From assembly GCA_028281705.1 (NCBI GenBank), contig JANQJH010000260.1, positions 1 to 38,192 on the forward strand: DNA of 38,192 nucleotides, in the 5' to 3' direction. The translations under genes and the position numbers were made by a program. This document shows positions 23,212 to 32,715 of this stretch, piece by piece. How positions within the stretch are numbered: the first letter of the stretch is position 1; each line of letters begins with the position of its first letter. The notes below the pieces were generated by a model, which made no database searches, was not told where the DNA came from, and saw only the letters and a list, made by a program, of their open reading frames with translations. This DNA is from Verrucomicrobiales bacterium. GTDB lineage: Bacteria; Verrucomicrobiota; Verrucomicrobiia; Verrucomicrobiales; DEV007.

Positions 23212-25728
23212 ATGAAAAAGACCAAATTCATCCCCACCCCACCAACCATTTCCGCAATCCTCTGTGCCCTCGTCACGACCATGGCGGGACCTCCAACCGG
23301 AGTGGCGCAAGAGGAGGCGGCGGCAGAGACCGACTCCCTCACCTCGAGAAGCGCCCTGCTGCTCACCATCGAAGGCGCCAATAGCCGTCGCCTGCGCTTT
23401 CGGGGTCTCAATCCGGACCCGATTCATGCCAAACTCGCCGACGGGACCCTGGCAGCATTTCAGCCATCCGAAGGCGACGCCATTCCCGGCGTCGAAGGAT
23501 CCCGCTGGAAGCCGATCAAACTTTCGGCCGACGGATCGACCGAGGAACGCGGGCTCTATCTCGATGTACCGGTCGAACTGGACAAAGCGGAGACGTTTCT
23601 TCTCAGCACTTCGGGCAGCGAGACCTATGTCAATGGCGTGCCCCGTTGTGGCAACGTCTATGGCTACGGCTATGTCGAGTTGCCCATTGCGCTCAAGCAG
23701 GGAAGCAATCATGTGCTCTTGCGAGCCGGCCGCAAGCTTCTGCGTGCGCTCTTGTCAACGCCACCCTCTCCCGTATCCCTCAGCGACCAGGACATGACCT
23801 TGCCCGATCTCGTGGCCGGCGAATCCGCCAATACCTGGGGGGCGCTCATCGTTCGCAATGCCACGGGAGAGACGGCAAGCGGATACACCCTGACGGTCAC
23901 CGGTTCGGGATTTGACGAATCCGCAGTCGCCATTCCCGACATCCCCCCCATGTCGATTCGCAAGATTGGCTTTCCAGTTCGATGCATTGCCCCCCATGAA
24001 ACCGGTGATCTCGATACCGTGATCACGCTTCAATCCCACGAAGGGGAGGCGCACCATCAGATCGACGCCGTCTTCAAGGTCGTGCGACCGGACCAAACGC
24101 GACGCATCACGTTTGTCAGCGAAATTGACGGCAGCGTGCAATACTACGCGTTGCGTCCCGCCGTCCCCGCTTCCCCAGATGACCCACCCCCTGCCATTGT
24201 CCTCTCCTGTCACGGTGCTTCCGTTGAAGGCCGAGGGCAGGCAGCCGCCTACGGTCCCAAACGCTGGTTCCACATCGTGGCTCCGACCAATCGGCGTCCC
24301 TACGGTTTCGACTGGGAGGATTTCGGGCGCATGGATGCCATGGAAGTCCTCGCATTGGCCAAATCTTCCCTGCCTCACGACCCCGCGCGCACCTATGTCA
24401 CGGGACATTCCATGGGCGGCCATGGCGCGTGGCACCTCGCGGTGACCTATCCGGACCAGTTTGCCGCCGTCGGGCCGAGCGCGGGTTGGATCTCGCGTTC
24501 CACCTATGGACGGCGGCGGCGCTCCACAGAGGAACCCTCCGCCCTCAAACAACTGCTGGAGCGCAGCACCACACCTTCGGACACGCAGGCATTGGCCAAC
24601 AATCTCAAACATCACGGCGTCTATATCCTGCACGGGGGCGACGACAACAACGTTCCCGCCGGCCAAGCACGCACCATGGCAGACCTCTTGGCCACCTTCC
24701 ATCACGACTGGTTCTACCACGAAGAACCCGGCAAGGGACATTGGTGGGGAAACGAATATAGCGACAACGGCAGCGCCTGTGTCGACTGGCCCTTCATGTT
24801 TGACGCCTTTGCCAGACATGCCCTCCCTCCGTCGACATCCATTCGCCAGGTCGAGTTCGCCACGGCGAACCCCGGCATTTCCAGCAAGTGCCATTGGCTG
24901 GAGATTATCCAGCAAGAACGCCACTCGGCCGTGAGCAAGGCTGATCTCCACCTCTGGCCGAACAAGCGCCAGATCCAGGGGTCGACGGAGAATGTCGCTC
25001 TCTTGAGACTCGACTTGAACCCCATGAGCAATCGAGAACCGGTGTCATTGGAAATCGACGGGCAAAGCCTCAGCGATATCCCTCAGCCCATCAGTGGATC
25101 ACTCTACCTGAAACGAGACGGTTCCCAGTGGCGAGTGGTGGAGATGCCCGCGCTCGATGAAAAGGGTCCACACCGTTGCGGCGGTCCCAAGGACGTGCTC
25201 AGCGAGCGTTTTCTCTTCGTCTACGGAACCAACGGCACTGCGGAAGAGAACGCCTGGGCCTTTCAGAAGGCACGCTTCGATGCCGAGACCTACTGGTACC
25301 GCGGCAACGCTTCTGTCGATCTCATCAAGGACACCGATTTCACTCTATCAGGCTACCAGGATCGCTCCATTGTTCTCTATGGCAATGCCGTGACCAACGG
25401 CGCCTGGCCCGCCTTGCTGAACGACTCTCCCATCCAGGTCAGCCGCCATGGTGTCCGCCTCGGCCAGCGCGAGATCGAAGGTGAGGATCTATCCACGATT
25501 TTCGTTAGGCCACGGCCTGACAGTGATCGCGCCTCCGTCGTGGTCATCTCCGGAAGCGGTCTCGCCGGGATGCGGGCAAGCTACCGGCAATCCTTGTTTC
25601 TCCCCTTCATACGCTTTGCCGACTGCGTCGTCCATCGCCAGGGGGAACCAGTTGCCGGCGGCTACTTCGGCAATGATTGGGCCGTCGAAACCGGCGAATT
25701 TGAGTTCGCCTCTCCCTCAGAGTTCTGA
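23212..25728 (+). CDS. Secreted alpha/beta-hydrolase (prolyl oligopeptidase/PHB-depolymerase-like esterase)
   Basis: 838 residues with a signal peptide (MKKTKFIPTPPTISAILCAL, cleavage near GVAQ). Residues 30-290 are beta-rich accessory domains. The alpha/beta-hydrolase core covers about 295-550: IVLSCHGASVEG (oxyanion region), GHSMGGHG with nucleophile Ser400, HGGDDNNVP with Asp478, and PGKGHWWG with His510, so the catalytic triad is complete. Residues 550-838 form another beta-rich region without a motif I recognise. Such secreted esterases act on polysaccharide acyl or feruloyl groups or on polyesters; the substrate cannot be told. Neighbouring genes give no hint. It stands alone, with 196 bases upstream to the small ORF. 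Confidence 0.87.
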   Translation: MKKTKFIPTPPTISAILCALVTTMAGPPTGVAQEEAAAETDSLTSRSALLLTIEGANSRRLRFRGLNPDPIHAKLADGTLAAFQPSEGDAIPGVEGSRWKPIKLSADGSTEERGLYLDVPVELDKAETFLLSTSGSETYVNGVPRCGNVYGYGYVELPIALKQGSNHVLLRAGRKLLRALLSTPPSPVSLSDQDMTLPDLVAGESANTWGALIVRNATGETASGYTLTVTGSGFDESAVAIPDIPPMSIRKIGFPVRCIAPHETGDLDTVITLQSHEGEAHHQIDAVFKVVRPDQTRRITFVSEIDGSVQYYALRPAVPASPDDPPPAIVLSCHGASVEGRGQAAAYGPKRWFHIVAPTNRRPYGFDWEDFGRMDAMEVLALAKSSLPHDPARTYVTGHSMGGHGAWHLAVTYPDQFAAVGPSAGWISRSTYGRRRRSTEEPSALKQLLERSTTPSDTQALANNLKHHGVYILHGGDDNNVPAGQARTMADLLATFHHDWFYHEEPGKGHWWGNEYSDNGSACVDWPFMFDAFARHALPPSTSIRQVEFATANPGISSKCHWLEIIQQERHSAVSKADLHLWPNKRQIQGSTENVALLRLDLNPMSNREPVSLEIDGQSLSDIPQPISGSLYLKRDGSQWRVVEMPALDEKGPHRCGGPKDVLSERFLFVYGTNGTAEENAWAFQKARFDAETYWYRGNASVDLIKDTDFTLSGYQDRSIVLYGNAVTNGAWPALLNDSPIQVSRHGVRLGQREIEGEDLSTIFVRPRPDSDRASVVVISGSGLAGMRASYRQSLFLPFIRFADCVVHRQGEPVAGGYFGNDWAVETGEFEFASPSEF

Positions 25729-25947
25729 CAAACTCTCAGAAAAGCTACGGCAGTACCTGTCCGCCTCATGAGCGTCCTCAGTCGCCAGAGTTCATCTCCG
25801 AGACGAACACACCAACCCAATAATCACTCAGTTAGTGCAAGCATCAGGCGCCTCGGCGATCCTGATCTCCCACAACTTGATTCCATTAGCATCAACCCCT
25901 CTGCGGCTTGGCGCCTCGGCGTGAAAACCGAACCGATCCCCTGCAAT

Positions 25948-26331
25948 TCACTCCTTGCTTTCGACGACTTCGTCGGGACCCCACGAAACCCCGGCATCGG
26001 GTCGCGACCAGTCTGGCGTTTTCAGGAGATAGGCCTGGATTTCAAAAGGGAAATCCTGACGCAAGGCGATGCTCTTCCGCACATACTCAGCTCCCTCGTA
26101 GAGATCGAGTTGCCCCAGGCAGGCCGAGGTCACTTCCCAAACTTCACCCTCCACCGCATTCCCCTCCTCCTCCGTGGACTCCGCCAAACCCGGATACCAG
26201 CCGAGATCGAGAAGGCGAAAGACCGGCGCGGTCTCCGCCGGTCCGAGAAAACGCTGCCCAGCCAGCAGATGATGATTCACCTGGCCTCGTTTGAGCGTTC
26301 CGTAGATGAAGAGATGTGACCGATCCCCCAT
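25948..26331 (-). CDS. Gamma-glutamylcyclotransferase-like (AIG2/GGCT) protein
   Basis: 127 residues, the usual size. The fold signature YGTLKRG lies at residues 10-16. The VEGEVWEV segment carries the acidic residue expected in the active site, and LDLYEGAEYVRKSI follows as in the family. Family members release 5-oxoproline from gamma-glutamyl peptides or related gamma-glutamyl amines. It starts 10 bases after the panB stop on the same strand and is probably the last gene of that operon; there is no obvious metabolic link to pantothenate synthesis. Confidence 0.85.
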   Translation of the reverse strand: MGDRSHLFIYGTLKRGQVNHHLLAGQRFLGPAETAPVFRLLDLGWYPGLAESTEEEGNAVEGEVWEVTSACLGQLDLYEGAEYVRKSIALRQDFPFEIQAYLLKTPDWSRPDAGVSWGPDEVVESKE

Positions 26332-26341
26332 CGCGTTGACA

Positions 26342-27139
26342 TCACCTTAGACTCGTCGCCGCGCCGGACGTCACGGTGGTGGTGGACCGGACGTCGTCGA
26401 TGTAATCTCGCACGGCCTGCGAGGTGGCACCGGCGACATCCGTCTTGGGCTTGGCAAACGGAGGGCAGAACCAGGGGAAGGCACCGATGAGGTCGTGGGT
26501 CACGAGAATCTGGCCATCGCATCCATGCCCGGCGCCGATGCCGATGGTGGGCACGGATACCGCCGCCGTGATCTCGCGAGCCACACGGCGAAACATGCTC
26601 TCGAGCACCATGCCGCGAACCCCCAACTGATCGAGAAGCAGCGCTTCGGCTAACAAGTGCTGGGCTTCGGCTTCCGATTTCCCCTTTTTCTTGTAGCGCC
26701 CCTCTTCCAAAATGTGCTGCGGCAGCATCCCGAGATGCCCGAAGACCGGGATGCCATCGGCGATGATGGCCCGGATCTGCTCGGCCACGTCGGCACCGCC
26801 CTCAAGTTTGACCGCATCGGCGCCATCCGCCCGCAACTGGCGCGCGGAATCCACCGCCTGTTCCGGGGTTTCGTAAGTCTTGTAGGGCAGATCGGAGACG
26901 AAGAGCGCGCGTTTCACCCCCCGCCGAGCGGCCCGCGTGTGATGCCGCATTTCTTCCAGGGTCACGTGGGTCGTATCCTCGTGACCGAGCACCACCATGC
27001 CCAACGAATCGCCCGTCAAGATCAGATCCGTCCCCGCCTCGTCCAGCAGCCGGGCCGTGGGATAGTCATACGCCGTCAGGGCGGCGATGGGCACCCCGCC
27101 GTCGCGGACTTTCACTAGGTCTTTGCCTTCGCTACTCAT
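26342..27139 (-). CDS. panB: 3-methyl-2-oxobutanoate hydroxymethyltransferase
   Basis: 265 residues, typical of PanB. It transfers a hydroxymethyl group from 5,10-methylene-tetrahydrofolate to 2-oxoisovalerate to form ketopantoate, the first committed step to pantothenate and coenzyme A, in the cytosol. Family segments are ALTAYDYPTARLLDEAG, LTGDSLGMVVLGH, DAVKLEGG, PVFGHLGMLPQ, VLESM, and TIGIGAGHGCDGQILVTHDL. The metal-binding Asp of GDSLGMV and the catalytic Glu near VLE are present. It lies 51 bases after hflX on the same strand. The panC gene is not in the window. Confidence 0.95.
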   Translation of the reverse strand: MSSEGKDLVKVRDGGVPIAALTAYDYPTARLLDEAGTDLILTGDSLGMVVLGHEDTTHVTLEEMRHHTRAARRGVKRALFVSDLPYKTYETPEQAVDSARQLRADGADAVKLEGGADVAEQIRAIIADGIPVFGHLGMLPQHILEEGRYKKKGKSEAEAQHLLAEALLLDQLGVRGMVLESMFRRVAREITAAVSVPTIGIGAGHGCDGQILVTHDLIGAFPWFCPPFAKPKTDVAGATSQAVRDYIDDVRSTTTVTSGAATSLR

Positions 27140-27190
27140 TCCATCTTAACGTGACTCAATCCACCCACACATTTTCGCTACCCGTTCCCA

Positions 27191-28534
27191 TCATCCCAGG
27201 GGAGAGGACTCCACCACCGGGACTTCCGTGGTCGTGGCTGCGGCCGCCGCGTCCACACGTGTCTCGACGAAGGGCCGCACCACGTCCTCCATCGCTTTGG
27301 GAATGACCACCTGGAGGAGCACGTCGTCCCCCTCATAATCACAGGAAATCACCTTGCCCTCGCGATGGAGCCGGGAAACGACGTCGTTGCGGCTCTGCGG
27401 GATGCGCAGCCGTAGGCGCTGCACGCGGGAGGCCAGCATGCCGCTCATCCGATGCTTCAGCTCTTCCAAGCCCTCTCCCGTGTGCACAGAGACGAAGCAG
27501 GCCTCGGGAAAGTGTAATTCCAGCTCCCGCCGCCGTGCCGGATCCTCCTCCAGAAGATCCACCTTGTTGAGCACGAGAAGGCTCCGCTTTTCCTCAGCAC
27601 CGAGTTCGGTCAGCACATCGTGCGTCGTCTGATAAGTGGTGTAGACATTGGGATCGCCGGCATCCAGCAGGTGGACGAGAAAATCAGCCAGCAAGGCCTC
27701 TTCCAGCGTGGCCTTGAAGGCCTCCACCAATCGATGCGGCAGCCGGCGGATGAAACCCACCGTGTCCGTGAGAAGCAAGGGCTGTCCGTCGGGAAGCTCG
27801 ATGCGGCGGGTCGTCGTGTCCAAGGTGGCAAAGAGCTTGTCTTCCGCCAGGACATCACTCCCCGTCAGCTGATTGAGGAGCGAGGACTTGCCCGCATTGG
27901 TGTAACCGACGATCGAGGCATGCGGCAGCGGCATGCGTTCCCGCTCCTTGCGCTGCGTCGTCCGCTGCTTGCGCACCTCTTCGAGCTGAGCCTTCACCCG
28001 GTCGATCCGCTTCCGCGCCAGCCGGCGATCCGTTTCCAGCTGTTTCTCGCCTTCACCGCGTGCGCCCACGCCGCCACCTTGACGGTCCAGGTGGCTCCAC
28101 ATGCGCGCCAGGCGGGGCAGCGAATACTCCATCCGCGCCAACTGCACCTGGAGCCGCGCCTCCTTCGTCTGGGCCCGCTCGTTGAAAATATCGAGTATGA
28201 CTTCCTGCCGGTCGATGACGCACATATCGGCGTCCGCTTCCCAGGCCCGTTGCTGGGCCGGAGTCAGTTCGTTGTCGAAGACGATGCAGTCGCATTCCAG
28301 GTCCACGGCAAAATCCACGATCTCCGCCGCCTTCCCCGTCCCCATGAGCGAGCGGGCATGCGGCTTGGGCGCCTTGATCAACACCTGATCGACCACGCCA
28401 ATCCTCAGCGTCTTCACCAGCTCCCGGAGCTCGTCGAGCAAACTCGCCGCCTCATCCGCCTCACTCTTGTCAAAGTAGACGCTTACCAAGAGGGCGCGTT
28501 CGACCAGATTGGGCTTGTCTCGGATCTCAAACAT
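27191..28534 (-). CDS. hflX: Ribosome-associated GTPase HflX
   Basis: 447 residues. The N-terminal HflX domain (about 1-200) includes VLIKAPKPHARSLMGTGKA, DCIVFDNELTPAQQR, the DRQEVILDIFNERAQTKEA segment and GARGEGEKQLETDRR. The G domain has G1 GYTNAGKS (210-217), G2 TLDTTTR (238-244), G3 DTVGF (257-261) and G4 NKVD (323-326). A short C-terminal extension with poly-Ala and Thr ends the protein. HflX splits stalled or hibernating 70S ribosomes after stress. It follows the unknown protein gene by 24 bases and precedes panB by 51. Presence of a ribosome-rescue factor in the window is ordinary for a chromosome. Confidence 0.95.
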   Translation of the reverse strand: MFEIRDKPNLVERALLVSVYFDKSEADEAASLLDELRELVKTLRIGVVDQVLIKAPKPHARSLMGTGKAAEIVDFAVDLECDCIVFDNELTPAQQRAWEADADMCVIDRQEVILDIFNERAQTKEARLQVQLARMEYSLPRLARMWSHLDRQGGGVGARGEGEKQLETDRRLARKRIDRVKAQLEEVRKQRTTQRKERERMPLPHASIVGYTNAGKSSLLNQLTGSDVLAEDKLFATLDTTTRRIELPDGQPLLLTDTVGFIRRLPHRLVEAFKATLEEALLADFLVHLLDAGDPNVYTTYQTTHDVLTELGAEEKRSLLVLNKVDLLEEDPARRRELELHFPEACFVSVHTGEGLEELKHRMSGMLASRVQRLRLRIPQSRNDVVSRLHREGKVISCDYEGDDVLLQVVIPKAMEDVVRPFVETRVDAAAAATTTEVPVVESSPLG

Positions 28535-28558
28535 CGGAGGCCAACCTACGCAGAGTTT

Positions 28559-29083
28559 TCAAGATTTCACCACCTGATCGACCCCATCGAGGAGCACGAG
28601 CAAGCGGACAAAGCAGAGTTCCACCTCCTCCCGCGTGAGATCCCCATCGTCGTAAGCCGCCAGAAGCCCCTCGGTCGCATGGCCCAGCAAGGGCAATTGA
28701 GGAAGTTCAAATCGCTCCACCAAGATCTCCAGTGCCTCCGCCAATGCCTGGCTCCGCGCCTGTTTTCCCACGAGAAAGGCACCCACCGTCGAACCACGCT
28801 TCTTTGCATTCCGCCACACACGGGCCTCATCCACCACCGAAAGCTTGAACGGCCCCTTGGGAAAACGGCGCCACTCCACCACCTGAAATACCGTGACCGC
28901 GAGGTAGAGCAGGATCTCCTGAGCCGTCTCCGAACAGGCCTGCAAGTCCATCGTCAACTGCTGGAATAGGGGCGTCTGCTCATCCCGAAACCGCTGCATC
29001 GCCGCCAGGGTCTCCTCGGGTGCCTGCGCCTCCAGTTTCAGCCAAATCACGCGGACGACCGCCTCCTCGAGCTCTTGCATCAT
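28559..29083 (-). CDS. Helical protein of unknown function upstream of hflX
   Basis: About 174 residues from the ATG at 29083, which follows GAAGGTCTCCCCA; a GTG at 29098 would add five residues. The sequence is largely alpha-helical and leucine- and glutamate-rich, with ILLYLAVTVFQVVEW in the middle and EEVELCFVRLLVLLDGVDQV at the end. No signal peptide or named domain is recognised. It starts a probable four-gene operon with hflX, panB and the cyclotransferase-like gene. Confidence 0.75.
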   Translation of the reverse strand: MMQELEEAVVRVIWLKLEAQAPEETLAAMQRFRDEQTPLFQQLTMDLQACSETAQEILLYLAVTVFQVVEWRRFPKGPFKLSVVDEARVWRNAKKRGSTVGAFLVGKQARSQALAEALEILVERFELPQLPLLGHATEGLLAAYDDGDLTREEVELCFVRLLVLLDGVDQVVKS

Positions 29084-29193
29084 TGGGGAGACCTTCACCG
29101 GAAATAGAGATTCTCCAGAATAATTCGCGGCCCTGCGAAAAACGCCACAAGCGACACCAAGCGCGAGGTTTTCAAATTACTATCACTAAAGAA

Positions 29194-29221
29194 TTGGCCA
29201 TAATTACCATTGTTATATAAT
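29194..29221 (+). promoter_or_regulatory. Sigma70-like promoter of the PEP-CTERM gene
   Basis: TTGGCC (29194-29199) and TATAAT (29216-29221) are separated by 16 bases in a conspicuously AT-rich patch within GC-rich DNA, 38 bases before the ATG of the PEP-CTERM gene. The -10 matches the consensus; the -35 is partial. Confidence 0.5.
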
Positions 29222-29259
29222 ATGGTAAGTTGAAGTAAAACCCGACCGACACTCCGCCC

Positions 29260-30219
29260 ATGTCCCATCCCCGTTTCCGTCTCTCCCTTCTGGCCGCCGT
29301 CCTCGGGGCCACTGCCGGCATGTCGTCCACATCCCCGGCTGACGTCATCGAGTGGGCCAACGGAGGGGATGAAATCCTCAACATCTTCAAGCCCTACGAC
29401 GACAGCACGGCCAGCTTCACCGTCGATACCGTGACCAACGGCGTGACCTTCACCCTGGGACACCAGAGCACCTCGAGCGGGATGGATTCGGCCTCCCAAT
29501 GGAACATCAACCGCTGGCCCGTGGCCCCGCTCTTCCACGAATCCACGGGGAACTTTCAGATCTCAACCAACGAGAACAACGACGTCGTCCTCGGGCTCTA
29601 CGGCTTCTATGGGGACAACGGCTTCGACGGGACCACGCCCCCGAACGAGATCACCCAGCCGCAAATTGGCGATGCCGTGAGTTACACCCTCAGCCTCGAC
29701 TTCGACACGCCGGTGAGAGAACTCGGCTTCGAAGTCAATGGAATCAACGCGCTGGGCAAATCCAACGGGTTCAACAGCAATGACGCCCTGCTCGTCGAAG
29801 CCTTTCTCGGAGACACCCCCGCGGCCTCGCCCTCCTACTCTTCGGAGGGCCCGGGCTTCATCCGTACTGGTGATCTTCTCGAGGGAAACTGGGATCATCA
29901 GATCGGACTGGCGAACGACCCGCCCTACGTCGAGGCCACCCACCACGTGACCAACGAGGGTTCTGTCAGGATCGAATTCAGTGAGCCCGTGGATCGCGTT
30001 GATCTGACCCTCACCAACACCGCGGAGTTTCCCAACGGCACCTTTCTTTCGGGCTTCGACTCGCCGAACACACCCGATACTCAAGAAAGCCTTCAAACTT
30101 GGTCTTTCTCGGTTGGCGATGTCGGCTTCACCACCATCCCCGAACCCTCCACGGCCAGCTTCCTCCTCGGCGCGGGGATGCTCTTCCTCTTGAGGAGAAC
30201 GCGAAAGCACCGGGTGTAA
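29260..30219 (+). CDS. PEP-CTERM sorting-signal protein
   Basis: 319 residues. An N-terminal signal peptide (MSHPRFRLSLLAAVLGATAG) is followed by a beta-rich body of about 260 residues without a recognised domain. The C-terminus has the PEP-CTERM signal: IPEPSTASFLLGAGMLFLLR and then RTRKHRV, that is PEP, a hydrophobic helix and a basic tail. Such proteins are cleaved and anchored or released by an exosortase and are typical of Verrucomicrobia and other exopolysaccharide makers. It has its own promoter and a hairpin just past the stop, so it is probably monocistronic. Confidence 0.9.
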   Translation: MSHPRFRLSLLAAVLGATAGMSSTSPADVIEWANGGDEILNIFKPYDDSTASFTVDTVTNGVTFTLGHQSTSSGMDSASQWNINRWPVAPLFHESTGNFQISTNENNDVVLGLYGFYGDNGFDGTTPPNEITQPQIGDAVSYTLSLDFDTPVRELGFEVNGINALGKSNGFNSNDALLVEAFLGDTPAASPSYSSEGPGFIRTGDLLEGNWDHQIGLANDPPYVEATHHVTNEGSVRIEFSEPVDRVDLTLTNTAEFPNGTFLSGFDSPNTPDTQESLQTWSFSVGDVGFTTIPEPSTASFLLGAGMLFLLRRTRKHRV

Positions 30220-30221
30220 TC

Positions 30222-30241
30222 TGATCCGTTTATACGGATCA
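30222..30241 (+). terminator. Hairpin after the PEP-CTERM gene
   Basis: TGATCCGT and ACGGATCA form a perfect 8-bp stem around TTAT, starting three bases after the stop codon. There is no T-run, so it may be a weak or bidirectional terminator between the two convergent genes. Confidence 0.45.
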
Positions 30242-30259
30242 ATGTCCGCTTGCAATCGG

Positions 30260-30742
30260 CTATCCCTTCTCCTTCAGGATTCGCCTCATTTCGCTATCGA
30301 GTTCTTCCTTTGACGGGGGGTTCTGTTCCCACCGAACGCTCCAGCCATTGGACATCGCGGGCAATCTCACTTGAGCCATAGGATCGTCTGACAATACAAT
30401 GTCAAATAAAACCAATGACCTCATAGCATACCAACATTTTCCCCACCAAACTCGTTTTGCCCGATAATAGTGAGACCGCAGGAGGCCACTGAGATCCCTC
30501 GTATTCGTCCAAGGGTCCACAAAGTGCCACTGACCGTGATAATAAACCTCCAGCGCAGCCGTTTGCCCTAGATCGGCCACGACAGGCTGCGGTTTCTCCC
30601 CGCTGGTGTCCACTCCATCCAAGTACCGGACCGCCACCGTCAGAATAGATGTAGGGTATCCCAGGCGCCGATAGATCTTTGATGCAAGAAGCGCATGATG
30701 CAAACAGACCCAGGCCAATCCATGCTGTCTTCCCATCAACAT
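30260..30742 (-). CDS. Transglutaminase-like domain protein, probably partial
   Basis: 160 residues. The first part, GLAWVCLHHALLASKIYRRLG, resembles the Cys-bearing helix of transglutaminase-like domains. ALEVYYHGQWHFVDPWTN resembles the His/Asp strand, but the usual His before the aromatic strand is not seen, so activity is doubtful. An in-frame stop lies about nine codons before the ATG, so the missing N-terminal part is not simply an unrecognised upstream start. It may be a shortened or decaying copy of a larger enzyme. The gene diverges from the next one. Confidence 0.6.
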   Translation of the reverse strand: MLMGRQHGLAWVCLHHALLASKIYRRLGYPTSILTVAVRYLDGVDTSGEKPQPVVADLGQTAALEVYYHGQWHFVDPWTNTRDLSGLLRSHYYRAKRVWWGKCWYAMRSLVLFDIVLSDDPMAQVRLPAMSNGWSVRWEQNPPSKEELDSEMRRILKEKG

Positions 30743-30841
30743 TGATACCGATTTTCCCCTGCTTTTTCAGCAACAAATCTATGTGTGCTATTGGGACGGA
30801 CGGCGCTTGCCGTCTTTGCAATGATGAACAATTCTCCACTC

Positions 30842-31267
30842 ATGAAAACACCGGTCAAGATAGGCATCGGAACCGCTCTTGCGATCACCGTCATCGGCGG
30901 CGCCATTGCCATCATTCACCATCTGAGCGTTCCCCGAATCATTGCCCGAGAGAGCGCTCCGGACGGCACGGAGTTCTGCATCATCCAGAAGTGCAACTGG
31001 AGCGCCGAGCTCTTCACCACTTCTTGCTACTATCGCAAACCAGGCGGACCATGGGGCAGGTATTACTACGATCACGAAGACTGGTACTGGAGGCGAGCCC
31101 ACGTCGAAGTGGATACCGCTTCCAAGCAGTTCCGCGTTCATCGCAACGGTGCGGTCACCGCGATGTTCGATTGGGAAACGGAGACCTTCCGGCTACGCCG
31201 CCAAGACTTCCAACAGAGAGATATCCAAGGCCCCCAATCTCTGATGCCCCGCGGATGGAGCCCATGA
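30842..31267 (+). CDS. Small membrane-anchored protein of unknown function
   Basis: 141 residues from the ATG at 30842 (MKTPVKIGIGTALAITVIGG); the frame is open from 30785 and an ATG pair at 30821 is also possible. The chosen start puts a single hydrophobic segment (about residues 6-22) at the N-terminus, likely a membrane anchor or uncleaved signal. The soluble part has EFCIIQKCNWSAELFTTSCY, then RYYYDHEDWYWRRAHVEVD, suggesting a small beta-rich domain with three Cys. No family is recognised. Confidence 0.65.
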   Translation: MKTPVKIGIGTALAITVIGGAIAIIHHLSVPRIIARESAPDGTEFCIIQKCNWSAELFTTSCYYRKPGGPWGRYYYDHEDWYWRRAHVEVDTASKQFRVHRNGAVTAMFDWETETFRLRRQDFQQRDIQGPQSLMPRGWSP

Positions 31268-31343
31268 TCTACGGATTTGGCTAGTTCTTTGCTAAGAATC
31301 GTGCCATTCGTGGCTCGGCATCCTGCCACATTTCAGTCCGGAC

Positions 31344-32693
31344 ATGAGCGCCAAAGTATCTTTAAGATCGAATCTCCACAAGATCGCGCCCGCGACTCTA
31401 GCGCTCTTGCTGCACGCCATCGGCGCCTCGGCTGAGGAAAGGCCATGGTCGGCCCACCGCCCCTCGATCACGTGGACGACAGATTGGTTTGCCTACCTGG
31501 ACGAATCCACCCTCGGCGGCGGCGATCAACACTTGGTTCGGAGTGATCTTCAGTTCCTCTTCGAAGGTGTCGTGGGCGACCATTTCAATTATTCCATCGT
31601 CCCCCAGCTCCGCATCGATAGCGGAGACCACAGCGAATCCGGCTTTGCCTTCCTCGAAGACGGAAAACGCCGGCCCGTGGCCACTTTTCGGGAAGCCAGT
31701 CTCGGCTGGTCTAGCAATGCCTTTGAACTCTCCATTGGAAAGCAGATCTTCAACTGGGGCGTGGCGGACGCCTGGAGCCCCATCGACGATCTCAATCCCT
31801 GGGACTACCTCGATGTGCCGACGGCCGAACGCATCGGCGTTCCCGCAATCTCGATCTATCACTTGTCAGAAAAATTCGAGATCCAAGGGGTGTGGCAGCC
31901 CTTCTTCACGCCAAGCCGCATCCCCTTGCCCGGCATCGATAGCCGCTGGTTTCCCGATCCGGAGGGATTCTCCGCCCCCGCCATGGCATTCTCCCAGTTC
32001 ACCTTCCAGGGCCGGGACTTGCCGGCGACGCAGTTGGAGAACTCTCAATTCGGCCTCCGCCTCAGCAGCAGCGTCCTCCTCGATGGCTGGGACCTGGGCG
32101 CCGTCTATTACCGGGGTCATCAGTCGGCGGGCGTGTTCAAAGCGAGCCCGGCAGGGTCAGCGATCAATGCCGTCTTGGAGTACCCGCGCTATCAAGAATT
32201 CGGCCTCAGTTTCGCCACCGTCTTCGGCCCGTGGCAAGTGCACGGCGAGGGTTCCTATCACGATACCGATGAAGAGGAGATGGACGATGACTACATCGAA
32301 TACATCATCGGGATCAACCGGTCCTTTCCCGATCCGCCGATCCCCTTTGTCGATGAGGCCACCATGGTCATCGAATACGCCGGCCAGGAAGTCACTCGAG
32401 CCAAGTCCTCGGACAGCCCCTACTTCGGATCGAGACAGTTTCTCCGTCCCTTTGCTGATGCTCTCGTCGGCAGCCTAACTTTATCCTTCTCCGATGATAC
32501 CGAACTCAACCTCTCCGCCTCTCACGATTTTGCCGATGGCGGGTCTTACTACGGAACGGATTTTTCCCACAAGTTTTCCGACCATGTGAAATGCTCCATC
32601 GCCTGCGACTTTTTCGCCGGACCCGGCAACAGCTTTTTCGGGAAGTGGGGCAAGAATGATCGACTTTCTGTGAGTTTGACTGTCAACATGTGA
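31344..32693 (+). CDS. Outer-membrane beta-barrel protein of an RND/LolA-like operon
   Basis: 449 residues. After a signal peptide ending near GASA, the sequence has alternating beta-strands with aromatic girdle residues and short turns. A conserved stretch is ELSIGKQIFNWGVADAWSPI and then DDLNPWDYLDVP, as in DUF1302-like barrels found with RND transporters. The last residues (SVSLTVNM) form a plausible C-terminal strand. It is followed after 22 bases by a LolA-like gene and then an RND transporter gene, a gene set seen repeatedly in Gram-negative bacteria. It probably provides the outer-membrane step of the same export route; the cargo, perhaps a lipid or hydrophobic compound, is not known. 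Confidence 0.75.
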   Translation: MSAKVSLRSNLHKIAPATLALLLHAIGASAEERPWSAHRPSITWTTDWFAYLDESTLGGGDQHLVRSDLQFLFEGVVGDHFNYSIVPQLRIDSGDHSESGFAFLEDGKRRPVATFREASLGWSSNAFELSIGKQIFNWGVADAWSPIDDLNPWDYLDVPTAERIGVPAISIYHLSEKFEIQGVWQPFFTPSRIPLPGIDSRWFPDPEGFSAPAMAFSQFTFQGRDLPATQLENSQFGLRLSSSVLLDGWDLGAVYYRGHQSAGVFKASPAGSAINAVLEYPRYQEFGLSFATVFGPWQVHGEGSYHDTDEEEMDDDYIEYIIGINRSFPDPPIPFVDEATMVIEYAGQEVTRAKSSDSPYFGSRQFLRPFADALVGSLTLSFSDDTELNLSASHDFADGGSYYGTDFSHKFSDHVKCSIACDFFAGPGNSFFGKWGKNDRLSVSLTVNM

Positions 32694-32715
32694 CTTCAGT
32701 CTGAATGATGACACC

